Part shown: positions 34,788 through 47,517 of the stretch, in pieces
How the letters are laid out: every line of letters begins with the position of its first letter
How positions within the stretch are numbered: position 1 is the first letter of the stretch
Assembly (NCBI GenBank): GCA_900175165.2
Contig: FWWN02000570.1
Coordinates: 36,299-100,298, forward strand
Origin: Rhizomucor pusillus
Taxonomy: Eukaryota > Mucoromycota > Mucoromycetes > Mucorales > Lichtheimiaceae
Length of the DNA: 64,000 bases
Reading direction: 5' to 3'
Notes under the pieces: generated by a model
Databases searched by the model: none
What the model saw: the letters and a program-made list of their open reading frames with translations, nothing else
What the model was told of the DNA's origin: nothing
Program-made: the position numbers and the translations under genes

Positions 34788-37206
34788 ATGACGCAGGAAG
34801 GTGGCAGCGAAGCAGGTAACCAGCAAGCCGCTGACGAGCAGACTCGGCTTCTCGGAGGCAAGACCAAGAGTTACACGAACGGTGGTCAACAGCAGCAGCA
34901 GCAGGATGAAGAAAATCAACTGATAGGCGTGGTTGACATTTCTCCCGTGGAGCAAGGCCGTCCTCCCATTCCAACCGACCGGCTCGTCCGGGCTGTCAAG
35001 AAGATCCTTCGCGAGCACGAAAGAGCAGCTGCAGGCATCCCACCCGACGAAAGTGCTGCTCGACCCCCTAAAGTTGACAAAACAAAGAAAAAGAAAAAGA
35101 GCAAGACATCCGAAGACAATGCATCGTCAAGCAGCAGCAGCAGTAGCAGTAGCAGCAGCGAAGACGAAGGTAAAGACGGTGAAGTCTCGATCCTGTCAAT
35201 TGGAGCCAAGCGGCCGCGAAAACGGGACCAGATTGCGGAAGCATTCCGAAACGTTACTGAGCAGTGGAAGGAAGAGCACGGATTTGGCAGCTCCAGCTCG
35301 CTGCTGCATCACCATCTTCGCAAAGGTAGCAGCGCAACATCGTCTTCCGCAGCTGCAGCAGCAGCTACTGCTGCTGCTGGAGGAGAAGCATCAGCGTCGT
35401 CACCTACAGCGTCGTCCGTCAACCAACAGCAGCCGCCTCCCTTGTCAACAACACCGGGTCCGTTGCCTGTCACCCCGATGGTGCCTAAAATAGCCATGCG
35501 CCCCATCGAGGAGAATATCTGGATGGTCGGCCGCCACGCTTCGGTCTGCGCCATCCTCGTGATTCTACAGGAACGTCGCGTCAAGCGCAAGCTCACTTAC
35601 GTGCAAGACGTCGAGCTCCAGCAACTGGCGTTGTCAACATTGCAGTACGGTGTGCGAAACTCTGCAGACTCTCACGCTGTCTACTCGGAAATCCTGTTTC
35701 GTCCGTGGATCCAGGGCCAGTCCGCTCTCTCGCTAGCAACAGCCAATGACATGCAAGTGTTCTTGGCCGACAAGCGCGTCCAAGCTGTTGTTGAGGATGT
35801 CTGGCATCATGGTCCAGAGTGGCGCGATATTCCTGATCATCCAAGCGCTATCTGGAAACTTTCCAACAATCCAGGCCCGCTGTACATTTCTCTTGTCACC
35901 GACTACCTCGCCAGATGGTCTTCGCCCAGGTGAGTACATAAATCTTTTCTTTTTATACACAGACGTATATCAGCTGACCTTGTCAAAACAAACGTTAGAT
36001 ACCAAGGTTTAGTAAATCTGCTCTGCGGTCTAGTGTACCTGGGACTTCACCTGGCGACCGTCGCTAACAGAGATTATACGAGCGATTTTCCCTACCCGTA
36101 CGAATACGCATACTATGTGTTCGTTGCATGTGATGTTATTCTGGAGGTTGGCAAGGTAAGCATTTTTACACGTCGTGTAAACTACAAAGGAGGAAAATTC
36201 CAACAAACTGATCAACGTACATGCCAGGTGCTTGTACATCCGATCTTATCCATCAAAAGACCATCGACGTATTTGTCGCTAGCCGCTGCCGCCTTTGTAC
36301 TTGTTGCCATGGTACTCCGGTTCGATGCGCTTACAGTCAGCGACCTCGAGACCAGAGTTGATCTCCTGCAATGGTCGTACCAATGGCTGGTGTGGGCAAC
36401 GCCGCTCATGATTTTCCGCGTTATTCTGTGGTCCGGAGATCTTTCCTGGCACGTCTCAAAAGCAAGATATCTCGTAAGCCAGTGCATTCAGGATGCACTG
36501 TGGGCTGTTGTGCTCGGTGCAGTGACTCTGGTTTCGTTCTGGATCGGTTTGGCTGCTTTGCAACGCGAGGACGTGGACGCGCTTGTCCTGCTTCGTCACT
36601 TGGCACTTGGAGCATTGCAGTGAGTTGCTATTATTCACACGTGAATTGTATGCATAATCGTGCATTGACAATTTTTCTTATCTAGTGCTCCCGAGATCAC
36701 AGGCACGTTGTACTACCAACCGATGGCGGCAGGCGTCATGCTGTTTTTCTATCTATTTATCATGATCGTCCTGATCGGATCTCTGCTCGTCGCGTCCTTC
36801 CTAACGACCATGCTCAGAGAATACGCCCAGGTCGATCAAAAGCGACGTATCTTCGTTGTTCGCCGCGTCTCTGTTCCAGTACAACTGGGTATCTTCATCC
36901 CAAATGTCTTGATCGAACTCGTAGTCGGCTTTGTGCACCTCACCCTCAAGTACGTTTTCCGTATCAACAATAACGCCAAAGTTATGATTTGGCTGGAGAA
37001 GCTTCGTCAAGTGCTTTGGTACATTGTGTTTTTGCCGGTCATCTTGTTGGTGGCCCTATTTGAAGGTCTCCTTGCAGTGGTGACAGTAAGCCCTCGGATC
37101 TTTTCTGGTTATATCCGTCTCAAGGTAAGAGACTGCGTATCTTTTTATCTCTTTTTGGATGCTAACGATTTTAATCTCTGTTTCCTACTACTTTAATCCA
37201 AAAAGT
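34788..37206 (+). CDS. Yvc1/TRPY1-like cation channel
   Basis: Five exons, with introns at about 35931-35999, 36156-36227, 36620-36686 and possibly one just before the stop. The N-terminal 230 residues are disordered (Gln run, Lys-rich and Ser runs, Ala run). The conserved part starts near IWMVGRHASVCAILVILQER with an alpha-helical linker domain, including PSAIWKLSNNPGPLYISLV. Six or more membrane segments follow: QGLVNLLCGLVYLGLHLATV, YYVFVACDVILEVGKV, TYLSLAAAAFVLVAMVLRF, WLVWATPLMIFRVILW, WAVVLGAVTLVSFWIGLA and GVMLFFYLFIMIVLIGSLL. Two more hydrophobic stretches come after residue 600. This matches fungal vacuolar TRP-type channels releasing Ca2+, where PI(3,5)P2 and stretch are activators. 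The identity is moderately secure; selectivity cannot be judged. Confidence 0.75.
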
Positions 37207-37508
37207 AACCAAATGTGTTGTTCACATTCATTGCCAATAAAATGGATCGCTGTTTGAATGCAAATACCACTTCCTAACCCGAAACAAGGAGAGTTTCCCG
37301 TTTCTGTCCCTTAACCTGTTGCCATCTCAATCTTGGCTTGGCTGCTGGCAGTGTAGTTGTTTAGACTGTCGATTTCTTTCTCCTTGGTGCAGACACAAGT
37401 GGTTAGCATTCGACATTGCCAGAGCCACACAGCATCGACTCTCATCAACCCAAGCAGGACAACGCACCCATAGAACTAGATTGATCTAATTATATACCAC
37501 CACCCTCC
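37207..37508. other. intergenic stretch before the ArfGAP gene
   Basis: About 300 bp with no gene. It should hold the ArfGAP promoter and leader. No clear TATA box close to the start. Confidence 0.5.
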
Positions 37509-39127
37509 ATGGCAGCCGAATACAAACAGAAGCTATATGAGATACAGAGAAGAGGAGAGAACCGCAACTGCTTTGATTGCGGTGCGCCCAATCCGCAGTG
37601 GGCGAGTGTTTCTTACGGCATCTTTATCTGTCTTGACTGTTCCGGTGTTCATCGGTCGTTTGGTGTACATATCAGGTGCGTCTTTGGTTACTGGAATGTC
37701 AGCAATCTTTTTTTAACGAATCTTTTTTTAACGTATCTTTTTTTTCTCCAAAAGCTTTGTGCGATCTATCAGCATGGATAAATGGTTTGATGACCAGTTG
37801 AAAAAGATGGAGGTTTGCATCTTTTTCCTATTTTTTTGGAGCATGTGTGCTCAGACGAGACGATGCGTTCTTAGATTGGAGGCAACCACAAGGCAAAGGA
37901 ATTCTTCGAGTCGCAACCGGACTATTCACCCAACATGTCGATGCAAGAAAAATATAACAGCCAGTGTGCAGCACTTTATCGTGAAAAAGTGAGAGAAAGA
38001 AAGCAAATGTTATGCAAAGAGGAGACATGTGGGTGTATCTGATATGCGAGATATTATAGCTGGCAGCCGAAGCGGAAGGTCGAAGCTGGACACCATCTCC
38101 CACAGCGGCTTCTTCGGTGAAACGCGCAACTGCCTCTCCCTCGATTCGTTCGCTCAACTCTACCGGTCGCAATGGACTTTCGTCCTCGTCTTTGCGCGGC
38201 GAGTCTTCGTCGCCTTCTAGTTTCGGTAGCACGGATGCCGGCATGGTGAGCGATAAGTCACGAAATGAGGCATACTTTGCACGCCTGGGTAGCTTGAACG
38301 ATACCAGACCAGAGTGAGTGCTTATTCCTATGTAGAAAATTGAGCGAAACATTAATACTCTCTTCTTTTTTTTGCTGTAGTAATTTGCCACCTAGCCAGG
38401 GAGGAAAATATACAGGTTTCGGCAACCCTGCTTGTAAGTATGCATATCCCGGTATATATACTGCGACATCAGATTAAGCAGAGACAACAAAAAAAATTAC
38501 TAGTCGAAAACCAGGCGCCCAAGAGCAGTGCACCCGATATCCAGGACCTCATCAATGATCCAATGCAAGCACTGTCGAAAGGCTGGTCATACTTGTCGAT
38601 GGGCATGGAAGAACTTGGCAAAGTAGCAGCTGAAGGCGCGCGTGCAGCCGCGCAGGGAGCAAACCAACTTGGAAAATATGCCAACGAGCAGTGGAACGAT
38701 CCAAACTTGAGAAATAACGTGAGTGGCTACGTCAGTTCTTTCCGGCAAAAGGTACCTTTTGAACTGCAACGTGGCAAAAAGCAAAATTAGTGCAGGAAAG
38801 GGGGGATTTGTTGCTAACTGTGATGAAAATTTACAGACGCAAGAGTTTTACAGTAGTTTCGATCGACCAAGTTATACAAGAAACTCGCACACCACAGCTA
38901 ATGACAACAACGATGGCGACTTCTTCAACTCGACGATATCTTCCCTCCAACAACAACAATCCAGCCCGTACGGTTCTCGTAGCTCGTCACCTGCTGCTGG
39001 TCCAAACAACAAATTCTCCCCGAACGGCGGCGGCAGCGGTGTCCGTTCTCGAACGCCTTTGAGAGAAAGTGCGTCAAAACGGACCGTCAAGAATGATAAT
39101 TCCGACGACGAGTGGGAAGGATGGTAA
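37509..39127 (+). CDS. GCS1: ArfGAP, ArfGAP1/Gcs1 type
   Basis: Seven exons, introns for instance at about 37675-37756 and 37815-37875, give roughly 400 residues. The zinc finger is [20 protein letters not shown] then [16 protein letters not shown], with the CxxC-x16-CxxC spacing and the catalytic arginine in GVHRSFG. It continues [20 protein letters not shown] and [13 protein letters not shown]. The C-terminal half is Ser-rich and holds an amphipathic, ALPS-like region ([34 protein letters not shown]) of the kind that senses curved membranes in ArfGAP1. The protein ends in DDEWEGW, an acidic-tryptophan motif seen in coat-binding ArfGAPs. The role is to stimulate GTP hydrolysis on Arf1 in COPI vesicle cycles. 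Confidence 0.95.
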
Positions 39128-39479
39128 AGCAGCGAATTACGAAAAGTACCCATATTCTACACTCCAACCATTTAGAAGAACGTGAAAAGTTTTTCTTTTT
39201 TTTTTTGTGGTTCCCATCACCTTTTTTCTCCCTATTATCACCCTTCTTTTTGTATTTTCAAGACAACGTTTGATGCCAGCTAGTTCAAGAAGCTCGATCG
39301 AAATGAATCTATGAATATAGAAAACTTACAGAGGGGTATAGCAGACACATGCACGGACCTATGCGAAAGGCTGGAAATCATTGATCGTTGGTGGTATCGA
39401 ATTTCTTTTCTTTCAAACTCGTATTAAATATTATAAATTCTGGCTGTTCCTATACTACGAGGTTCATTAAAGCTACTAT
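39128..39479. other. convergent 3' intergenic region
   Basis: These 350 bp separate the ArfGAP stop from the stop of the next minus-strand gene. They contain a T-rich tract near 39190-39206 and no gene, and so hold two 3' UTRs. Confidence 0.5.
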
Positions 39480-41539
39480 CTACACAGTCATATTATCTAA
39501 TGTTATGCCACATAGATTCAATGCTTCCACTTGATCCTGCTTGAATGTCACACGGATAGCATGGAAAGCTTGGATTCCTGGACAATCGTCCAAGGACAAC
39601 GCTGCTCTCTGCAGCGTCTGATCCTTCTTGATCACGGATATCCGGCATTCCACCTAATATACATCGTCGCGGCTGTTAGCACACCGTGCTTGCGCGTGTG
39701 TCTTCCATTAGTTACCCAATGATCCACAGAGTCGGCAACCGAAACGATAAACACATTGGTCGGGTCACGGATACGTTGTCTAGTATGTATAAACAATCGC
39801 TTGGCGCGGATGGTGCCTATCACGTTGAGTCCAAAGTAGTCACCGGTTTTGGGTCCTAAATGCATCAGTTAGAGTGAGCATCGAAAATCGACGGTGATAT
39901 CATGTGAGCCTACGTTGATGAGAATTCCAGCATGTTGACAAGTCCTGATCCACAGCCAAGTGATATGCATTGGCAGATTGCCAATTTTGAAAGTACGGTA
40001 CATCGAATTCCTCAAACTGTGCATCCCACTGTCGAATACTCGTAATTTCGTTCGAGTTGAACCGAATAGAACCTGGGTCCGGATAGATGCCCATGCTTGT
40101 TGTAAATAAGCATCGGTCGTTTCCGCATGATGCGCTAATTGTGAATCCATCAGTTAGCGGAATCCGACATTTCTCCAACACATGCGAATAAAAGTAGTAC
40201 CGAGCATCTCTTTCAGCCAAGGAGGGCGGCAATTCTTGCTCCGTAAAGATATCCTTCAAAGTCTCGTCCTCATCACGATGCTTCAATGCATATTCTAGCT
40301 GCTGCAAAGCTTCCATCTAGAGTTTTGATGCAATGTTAGCAGCAGCGGGGAATGGGTGTGTACCGTAAAACTTGCCATATTCTTTTGCAAAACATTGACG
40401 GCGTCGGGATTGACGTTATCTGATGGCTCATGGCCTCCCGGCAGCAACGGGTTGGCAAGGAGCCACGGGTACTGGTTCGTCCAAATAACAAACGCCGTTT
40501 CCGCCTGGGCAAAACTCTCCCAAGATGATGATGAAGTTATACTTTGCTTCTGCAGAGCGCTTGTTTGGGCAAGAAACGTTTGCAGTTTCTCCCGTGACAC
40601 GAATGCTCCGTATCGAAAATCCATGTACCCGGTATGCATTTGAATATCTGTTAGAAAGTCGGTTAATAAGCGAGCTACAGTGAACCATTGTATTATCCTT
40701 GATATCTTACCTTGATTAGAGAATCGCCATCGGATATAGTTTGGATACACAGTCGGTTTCGCAGTAGCGTGAATGATATCAGGATGCTGGAGAAAATTCG
40801 TGTAAAGAGTATCCATGTACAGGTTGAGTGCAAGATCGTCTTGGAAGTAGCAATGGTCGTAGGCAGCAACCGCGCAGGTTGAGAACCGCGATGCGTTTGT
40901 AAGCTGCTGCTCGGCAGGTTCAACAATGTGTATAGATACGTCTTTTCTGATATTGGCTGCTAGCAACGGTGGATTGCTGTGGTTGTTAAATATCTATGTC
41001 CAGGTCCATGTTAGGTTAAACAAAGAAATCATTCTTGTTGTGTCTGTGAAACGTACTTGGATATTGATAGGTCGACTCGGAATGTGATTGTAAATGTAGA
41101 CTTCTTTTACAAACGGGTATTTTAGCAAATGATTCACTACATGCTGAATGCCTTGTTCGTTGTCGGAAACACGTTGAATAACAGCCGTTACCGGCAAGTA
41201 ATGGTTCTGACTGGCTTGCTCTGGTGTAAACATGCTCGGCGTGTATATGCTTTTACGACCGTCGCTGTTTTGTATTTGCAACGGCCAGCTCGGCGCGTCC
41301 TCCACTACTGCGATCTTTTTTGCAGATCGCTCGCTTTGTGTCGGCTGCAACAGGAGCAGCAGGTACACTAGTGTAGCTGCCACGCTCAGAAGCACGACGT
41401 AACGTTTTAGGCCAGATATTCGTATTCGCGTCATAGTAATTCCGTTGTGTCCTTGTTCTTGTTGATCCGATTGGAGAGATTGAGTCATTGGTTTACCGAG
41501 CCCCAGGGTGGTGGTTGCAAGCAAAGAGTTATAAGGCAC
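39480..41539 (-). CDS. type II membrane glycosyltransferase-like protein with discoidin-like C-terminus
   Basis: About six exons encode around 560 residues. The short cytosolic tail is basic. A single membrane anchor follows (YVVLLSVAATLVYLLLLLQP), typical of Golgi enzymes. The luminal domain has AVIQRVSDNEQGIQHVVNHL and VKEVYIYNHIP, then CYFQDDLALNLYMDTLYTNF, which resembles the DxD-type centre of GT2-like enzymes, and IHATAKPTVYPNYIRWRFSN. After a linker, SIRFNSNEITSIRQWD, DQDLSTCWNS, PKTGDYFGLNVIG and ALNLCGITLDNM resemble a discoidin (F5/8C) fold. I cannot name a characterised homologue. Fold assignments are tentative. The start may be the first Met or the internal MTQS about 17 residues later. 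Confidence 0.6.
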
Positions 41540-41916
41540 GCATAGAGGGAAAAAATAGCGGTTTTGGGGAAAAGAAGAGAACGGGGAATGACTCCTGTTT
41601 GGCGTTGCCTAGGCCCTTTCATCGTCGTCGGATGTGCGACCTTAAACCGGCAAAAGCCATGGACCCCGCAGCCGGATTTCTCAAAGGTTTCTTAAAAAAG
41701 GCACCTTTGTGCGACACATCCAAAATTGGGTTCCAAATCAGGAGGAGGAGACAGTTGTCACTGCGCTGCTGCCAAATAGTAATAGGCAAGAATAGAACAT
41801 TTATCTATGAAAGAAGAAAAGAAACAATGATAGTATCAAAATTTACAAATGAGGCGGTAGGCAGAAAGAGGATTAGACTACAAATGGATATGTGAACAAA
41901 AGTTGTATATAAGTTA

Positions 41917-42572
41917 TTAGAGCTGCTGCTGATCAGGATGTTTGACGGAACGGATGCTGTCGATGCAGTTGTGGCATTTGAAGACGAGTGCATTTTCCAA
42001 ACTGTACTTGTTCTTTGCGCCGGGACCGGTGCCAACATTGTACTGACCCTTTTCAGCAGCTCGCAAAATGATCTGGATAGCTGACTCTGCTTCGTCGTAC
42101 TTTTTATCCATGATCAACATTCGAGCATTTTCATAGAGAGTAAAGTAGTAAATGTAATGGTCGAGCTCTATATGTTTGGCGTTCTGGAGGACGATGTCGA
42201 TCGATTCCTTGTGCATGCTGCGCAGTTTTTCGTCATCGTCTCGCTGCTGTTGTTGTTTCAGCAGCAGTCGAGACATGACAGCGCGGAGGTAGTGCACCAA
42301 GCACAGATCGTCGTAAAAGTGATGATGATGTCGATCCTTTTTCCCGCTGCTGCTATTTTCGTCCTTGAGCAACTCGACTTGCGAATTAATGCGATCCAAA
42401 TTTTCTTGAATAATGTGCAGTGGCATAAAGTCGTACGCAGAGAATGCATTCAGTATTTCAAGATCGGGCAGTAACAGGTAATTGTCCTGGGAAAGGAATT
42501 GCCTCGCCTTCCTGCCTGTAAATTTCTACCAAAGTAGGTCAATACTCAATTTTGTGTCACCCGGCGGCGGGC

Positions 42573-42603
<31 letters not shown>

Positions 42604-44189
42604 TATTCCTGTAATACCTCCATAGGGATCGACTTGCCAGCAATCTTCTTTTTGGACGCATTCACTGTCTTCATTTCTTCTTGCACCTTTCGGAGCTCGT
42701 CTTGGCTTTTCTCTGGCTTCATGTACAGTGCCATTGCGCGCAGATACGCGTACACGGCTTTAGACCAATTGCTTTCCTTGTGAAGAATTCCAAACAATTC
42801 GTAGCACTTGTCCCAGTCCCGTTCCACGATGCTAATAAGCCCAAGCTACAGCAACAATGTGTATATAAGAACCAGGCCAGAAAAGAAAAAAGAAAAATAC
42901 TCGGTATACGCAGCATCCGCACGTACCTCCCAGTAGCAAATATGCTGCAGCTGTTTCCAGTCTTGCTGAGTTTTGATGGCTGAATTGTATCTGTTTTTGG
43001 ATTCCTCCAACTTCCCCTGACTGGCCAGCAGCCGACCAGAAAAGTAGAGGAAAAAGACACCGGATGGATACAATTTGAGATTGTAGTTGAGGATGCGTTC
43101 AGCAAATCCTTGGTCGACGTTCGAGAGTGGGACCATCTTTGACAAGACAATGTGGTACATGATGAGGAACATGTCGCAAAGCTGTCGTCTCAATCCTTCG
43201 TCTGCGCCCTGCAGTTCTGGCATCTGTGAAATAGGTGCATCGCGGTACTCGTCCCATCCACCGATAGATTCCAAAACTGACAATCCATGTTCGCGGTCGC
43301 TCGAGAAACCCATAAATTCTGCGACCTTGACAACTGTCGTGGGTAACAAGGATAAGATCACGTTGAAGCATCCGATACCGAGTGCAACGCCCGAGGTGAA
43401 GTGATCGTCCAGCTGATACATTGATATATCTTTTCCTGCCGCAGCTTCTTGTTGCACAAAGTCGACGTATTTTTCGAGATTGCGATAAATATTGTAGCTA
43501 TGCCGGATGTTGAGACCTTCTCTCAAGAAAGAGACAATACTTTCGTCGTGAACGATGCTCACGAGTGCCTTGAGTAGATATGCCTCGCCATAAACCAGTT
43601 CCTGGGAATCAAAACAATGTCAGATGATGATGATGGGCTATATCCGATGTAAGCTATCCATTCTTACCGCGTGGCGCTGAACAGTTGTCATGGATTTCAA
43701 ATGCTGGAGATAATTGCCCTTCATCCACGTTGTAATGTTGTCAAGCCAGCCTGCGTCGCGTTTCCGTTGATTGTTTGCCAAGTTGATCGTCTTTTTGAGA
43801 GCCTCCACCGTCTTTTCAATATCTGATTGTTCAAATGTCATGACACACTTTAGAAACAGAATGAAGCCGTATCCAAGCGCATAGTACATGGATGTATCCT
43901 TGCGCGGCGCAAGTATCTCTTCTGCCTCGGATATACGAGAGTCGAGAAAACAATCAAGTGCTCGTCGGACCTCGAGTATATCGTGTAGCAAGTCGCCATC
44001 GCCATCACTGCTGTTGCCATTCTTGCCATTCAGCGACAGGAGCGACATTGAAGAGCCAAGTCGAGAGATAGAGCGCAGCGAAGGCGAAGTGCGGCCAGAG
44101 GGAGGCTGCGAGCCGTTGATCTTTGGCGATGCCTTTGCATTGTTATTACCGTTGCTCTTTTCCTTGTAAAAGCCCGGCCACTGTGGCAT
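41917..44189 (-). CDS. IML2: Iml2/TTC39-family TPR-like protein
   Basis: Five exons (starting 44189-43668, then about 43601-42847 and 42827-42610, then the last from about 42533 to 41917) give some 660 residues. The order agrees with Iml2/TTC39 proteins: a Ser-rich N-terminus, LEVRRALDCFLDSRISEAEE, YYALGYGFILFLKCVMTFEQ, ELVYGEAYLLKALVSIVHDE, SGVALGIGCFNVILSLLP and VVKVAEFMGFSSDREHGL. The C-terminal repeats include SGRLLASQGKLEESKNRYNS, NWSKAVYAYLRAMALY and KYDEAESAIQIIL. In yeast Iml2 is linked to lipid-dependent clearance of protein inclusions. The fourth intron contains a TA microsatellite. Complete and intact by reading frame. Confidence 0.9.
42571..42606. repeat. (TA)n microsatellite inside an IML2 intron
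   Basis: A run of TA dinucleotides with one TG interruption, about 36 bp, lying between the donor GTATTACAGG and the acceptor near 42534. It is non-coding in the spliced model. Confidence 0.85.
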
Positions 44190-45029
44190 GCTGTAGAAAC
44201 CGGAGTTTGTTGTCAGGGATAATGAATGGCAACAACGACCCGTTTATATATGATGGTTCGGCAAAAATCAATGTAGTTTGTCCGGGCTGGTCTTTTTTTT
44301 TCTTCGCAGCAATCCCAGAAAGTTTCCCCGTGGTAGCTTACAAAGCCCTGTAACAACAACGGCTCAGGACAATACGCCACACCTTTCTCATTGGTATTTA
44401 ATGATAGTTCTCTTTATTTCTTTCACTGCATGCTGCTTCTTCAAATTACTGCTGCACATAATATAAACTTTCCTCCGCCCTATCCCCCCACTTTCCCGCT
44501 TCAAAGATATTCCGTGCCGTTGACAGATTGAAGTGGCAACATACTTCTCCCATTATCCCAGCCATGACTTTTTCAGATATCAGCAGATGGATTACACAGA
44601 AAAGACCTCCAGAGGCTAGCTACCTCTGCTGTATTACAAATATCGATGCAATAAGTCTGGTCACTCACGAGTGCTGATATTAGTAATGTGAAGACGGTTA
44701 CATTGCTGGAAGCAACAATTTGGCCCGAGTCAGCGAACCGTCAGTAATCTGAATTTGGGTCGACCAGGAATGCGAACCGAAAGTCAAATAAAGGAAACCA
44801 GTACAAGCACTCGACTCTATCCAGTCTATCCAGTCTCTCAACCTTAAAATCAATAGTTTCACTTGAACCGCTGAACGTGAAGAACATAAACTCTTTGACA
44901 ATTCTTTTATATACAGCTATTTATTGATAATTTACACTTTGGTTTCAAGTATGACCTCCAGATCCGCACATATGGTTCGTAACGCCTGCAATTCTTCCTC
45001 TTTCTCGCTCGTCATTCTTGACCTTTTCG
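44190..45029. other. intergenic stretch, part of a larger 1.46 kb gap
   Basis: No supported gene. The left part should be the IML2 promoter. The right part merges into a Ty3/gypsy relic. No boundaries of a mobile element such as long terminal repeats could be recognised. Confidence 0.45.
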
Positions 45030-45185
45030 ACGGTTGTTTTTAATGCCGGTCAAAAGCTTGAACATGTCGCCGGTAGAAACCTGCCAGACTGATGAAGGCC
45101 TTGATGTCTGTGCAGTTCTTTGGCGTTGGAAATTCTTGAACGACTTTACTCAAGTTTTGCACGCCGGCATTGACAACGTGAGAAT
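45030..45185 (-). mobile_element. Ty3/gypsy reverse-transcriptase fragment (relic)
   Basis: One minus-strand frame reads VVQEFPTPKNCTDIKAFISL then AGFYRRHVQAF and meets a stop. FPTPKN, followed by a hydrophobic helix and LAGFYRRH, is the connection segment after the RT palm in Ty3/gypsy elements. Flanking frames are broken, the YxDD centre and RNase H region are not seen, and no terminal repeat was found. A dead fragment of about 150 bp. Confidence 0.7.
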
Positions 45186-45645
45186 CGCGAGCCGTCGATG
45201 GCTCCCTGGATATCGTACGGTTAGGCTACGGTGAGGACGATTTCTCTTCAGCGAGTAATGCAAATCATAAGCTTACCTCAGAATGGATAGGATATCTGTA
45301 CCTTGTTGAGAGCACAATATGCCCTCATGAGCCTAGGAAAGATTTTGCGCTTTGAATGCGCGATCATATGATCAAATTTGTACCGATATCCCAGATATCC
45401 AGGGGTTAGAGCTAGAAAGTTAAAATCTGTTTTGCCGAAAAACAATGAAGATAGTTGTAACTGGAGCAGCAACGGTGCATGTCGCTTTGAAGGGTCTATT
45501 TCAACGTCAGTTTGCTGGATTCTGCTAAAATCATTTTACGTCGAGAGTCTCCATCTGCTTATCCAAGCAGGTAAAACAAAGAACGATTTGTATTCTACAA
45601 GTCTCTATTTTACTGTTTTTATTAGATGATAGAAAGGAATGATTT

Positions 45646-46366
45646 TTAACCGATGATGAGCTTATCTTCCTGGAACGAGTATTCTAAAGTAACAAGAACA
45701 AACACATATCAGTAACATGGCAACTCTTTTTTATGCATGTGGTTATTAATGTTTACCTGGAATCTCGAGGTTGAGTGGAGCAGGACCTTTACGGATACGG
45801 CCAGAGATATCATAGTGAGAACCGTGGCAGGGGCAGTACCAGCCGCCAAAGTCACCAGCTTCACCGATAGGTACACAACCCAAGTGAGTGCAGACACCCA
45901 ACATGACGAGCCACTCGGGGCGCTTCACGCGATCGGCATCGGCCTGGGGATCACGAAGAGACTGAATGTTGACGTTGTTTGCCTCAGCAATCTCGTCAGC
46001 AGTGCGGTGGCGAATGAAGACAGGCTTGCCTCTCCACTTGATAGTGACATTCTTGCCCTCGGGGATCGAGTTCAAGTCGACTTCAGCCTTGGCCAAGGCA
46101 AGTACATCGGCGGAAGCAGACATGTTGGCCAAAAAGTCGCTGACGGTAGCTTGAGCACCGGCAGCAGACACAAGACCGGTGGTGCCAACCATCAAGTAGG
46201 CATAAGCGCGGCTGGCATCACCGCCAGATTCCTTCTTGTACTTTGAAAAGTCAGGAACAGCGGTCGTGTGGTTCCACCGTGCAGCCGAAATGCTGGAAAG
46301 TTTGCTTAAAGTGGACAAGCCGTTGGCTTTGGTCGTCAAAGCCGATGCAACCTTGCGCAACGCCAT
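45646..46366 (-). CDS. RIP1: Rieske iron-sulfur protein of complex III
   Basis: Two exons (46366 to about 45758 and about 45680-45646) encode some 214 residues. The presequence is [19 protein letters not shown] and onwards. A single membrane helix, [21 protein letters not shown], follows the PDFSKYKK hinge segment. The Rieske cluster ligands are in [18 protein letters not shown] and CPCHGSHYD, with the disulfide cysteines present. The end is [12 protein letters not shown], carried by the tiny second exon. It transfers electrons from ubiquinol to cytochrome c1. The nuclear copy is complete with all ligands. Confidence 0.97.
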
Positions 46367-47517
46367 TTGTCGAGAGAGGGGGGAAGTGCTTCTACCTTGC
46401 TTCGAATTGTTTTCCCTTTTTCAATGTCCATTTCTGGGGACCTTTAATTCGCGAATCTAAAAGAAAATAAATAAATCCATTACATCCTTTCGAGCTTGAG
46501 CATACTTTTACCGTCAATGTACACATATCTTGCTTGCATTCGGCACACTGCAGACAAGTAAAACAATACAAATATAACAAACCAGTGCTGCTCCATAAAT
46601 TGGAGGTAATTCCAATAACCGGAATAATGAACCTAGACATGCTGGATCAAAAAAAACGAGGACATTCCAGAAAAAAGCGCCGGTTGCAAAGTAATATCTA
46701 CGTTGTAATCGAGATTAAATCATATCAACCTACATACTCTCCTCTTTAGCTCTCTCTGACACATGAAATTGACTTACAGTGTGTATCCTGGCGCTTGTGT
46801 TACCTTTGCAGTAAGGTTTGAGACAATAGGGGCCCTGGAGGGCTTAACAACTTGACATCGGCGGGGTCGGTTCGAGCTATCAATGCACAATTGTGACATT
46901 AAATGAACTTCTCATCCATCTCTGGAAGTCCTGCTTCTTCCACGCCTCAAGGTTTCAGTTTTGCGGCGTGGCAAGAAGAATATTATATTATCAAGTAGCA
47001 TACCACAAATTTGGTCTCAGAACCCATAGCTTTAAACAGACAGTGCTAGGGAACAGTGAGCTACTCTTTAATTCATTATATTTGATATCGAATCGCGTTA
47101 CTTATATAGAACCCAGTTTGTATAATGAAATATCACCTTCTTCTACTTTTGAACACCAAATAAACAAAAGTCTTGCCAGCAATTTTTGCCCTTATTAGTA
47201 TTCCAATGATTTAGGGTCTTGTATTAGTATTAAAAAGTCTTTTACATCGATTGAACAGAGTATATTAGAGGACAACCTGTCTGGTGCTCAAAGGTTCCGG
47301 ATATAGGAAGCGTCGAGTAAAGATGTCCGATCTCCGGAGAGCGTCAGAGAAACTGACGTCTGTGCGTTTTCTCTGTTATGAAGACCACCAAAAATACAAG
47401 TTTTTTCCTACATATTTAACTACCTCATGTCTACAAATTGACAAGCTTTCATTTGATACCGGGCATTCCTGTGAATTGTGAGAAGTGACCACAAGCTCAT
47501 GAAAACAAAAAATACAA
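46367..47517. other. intergenic region left of U6
   Basis: The RIP1 promoter lies at the left end. Beyond it frames at 46893-47198 and 47284-47481 are short and show no motif. Nothing else supported. Confidence 0.45.

Noticed and set aside
46795..46885. GGTTCGAGC-type sequence as a tRNA T-arm
   Set aside because: No acceptor stem or anticodon arm could be folded around it.
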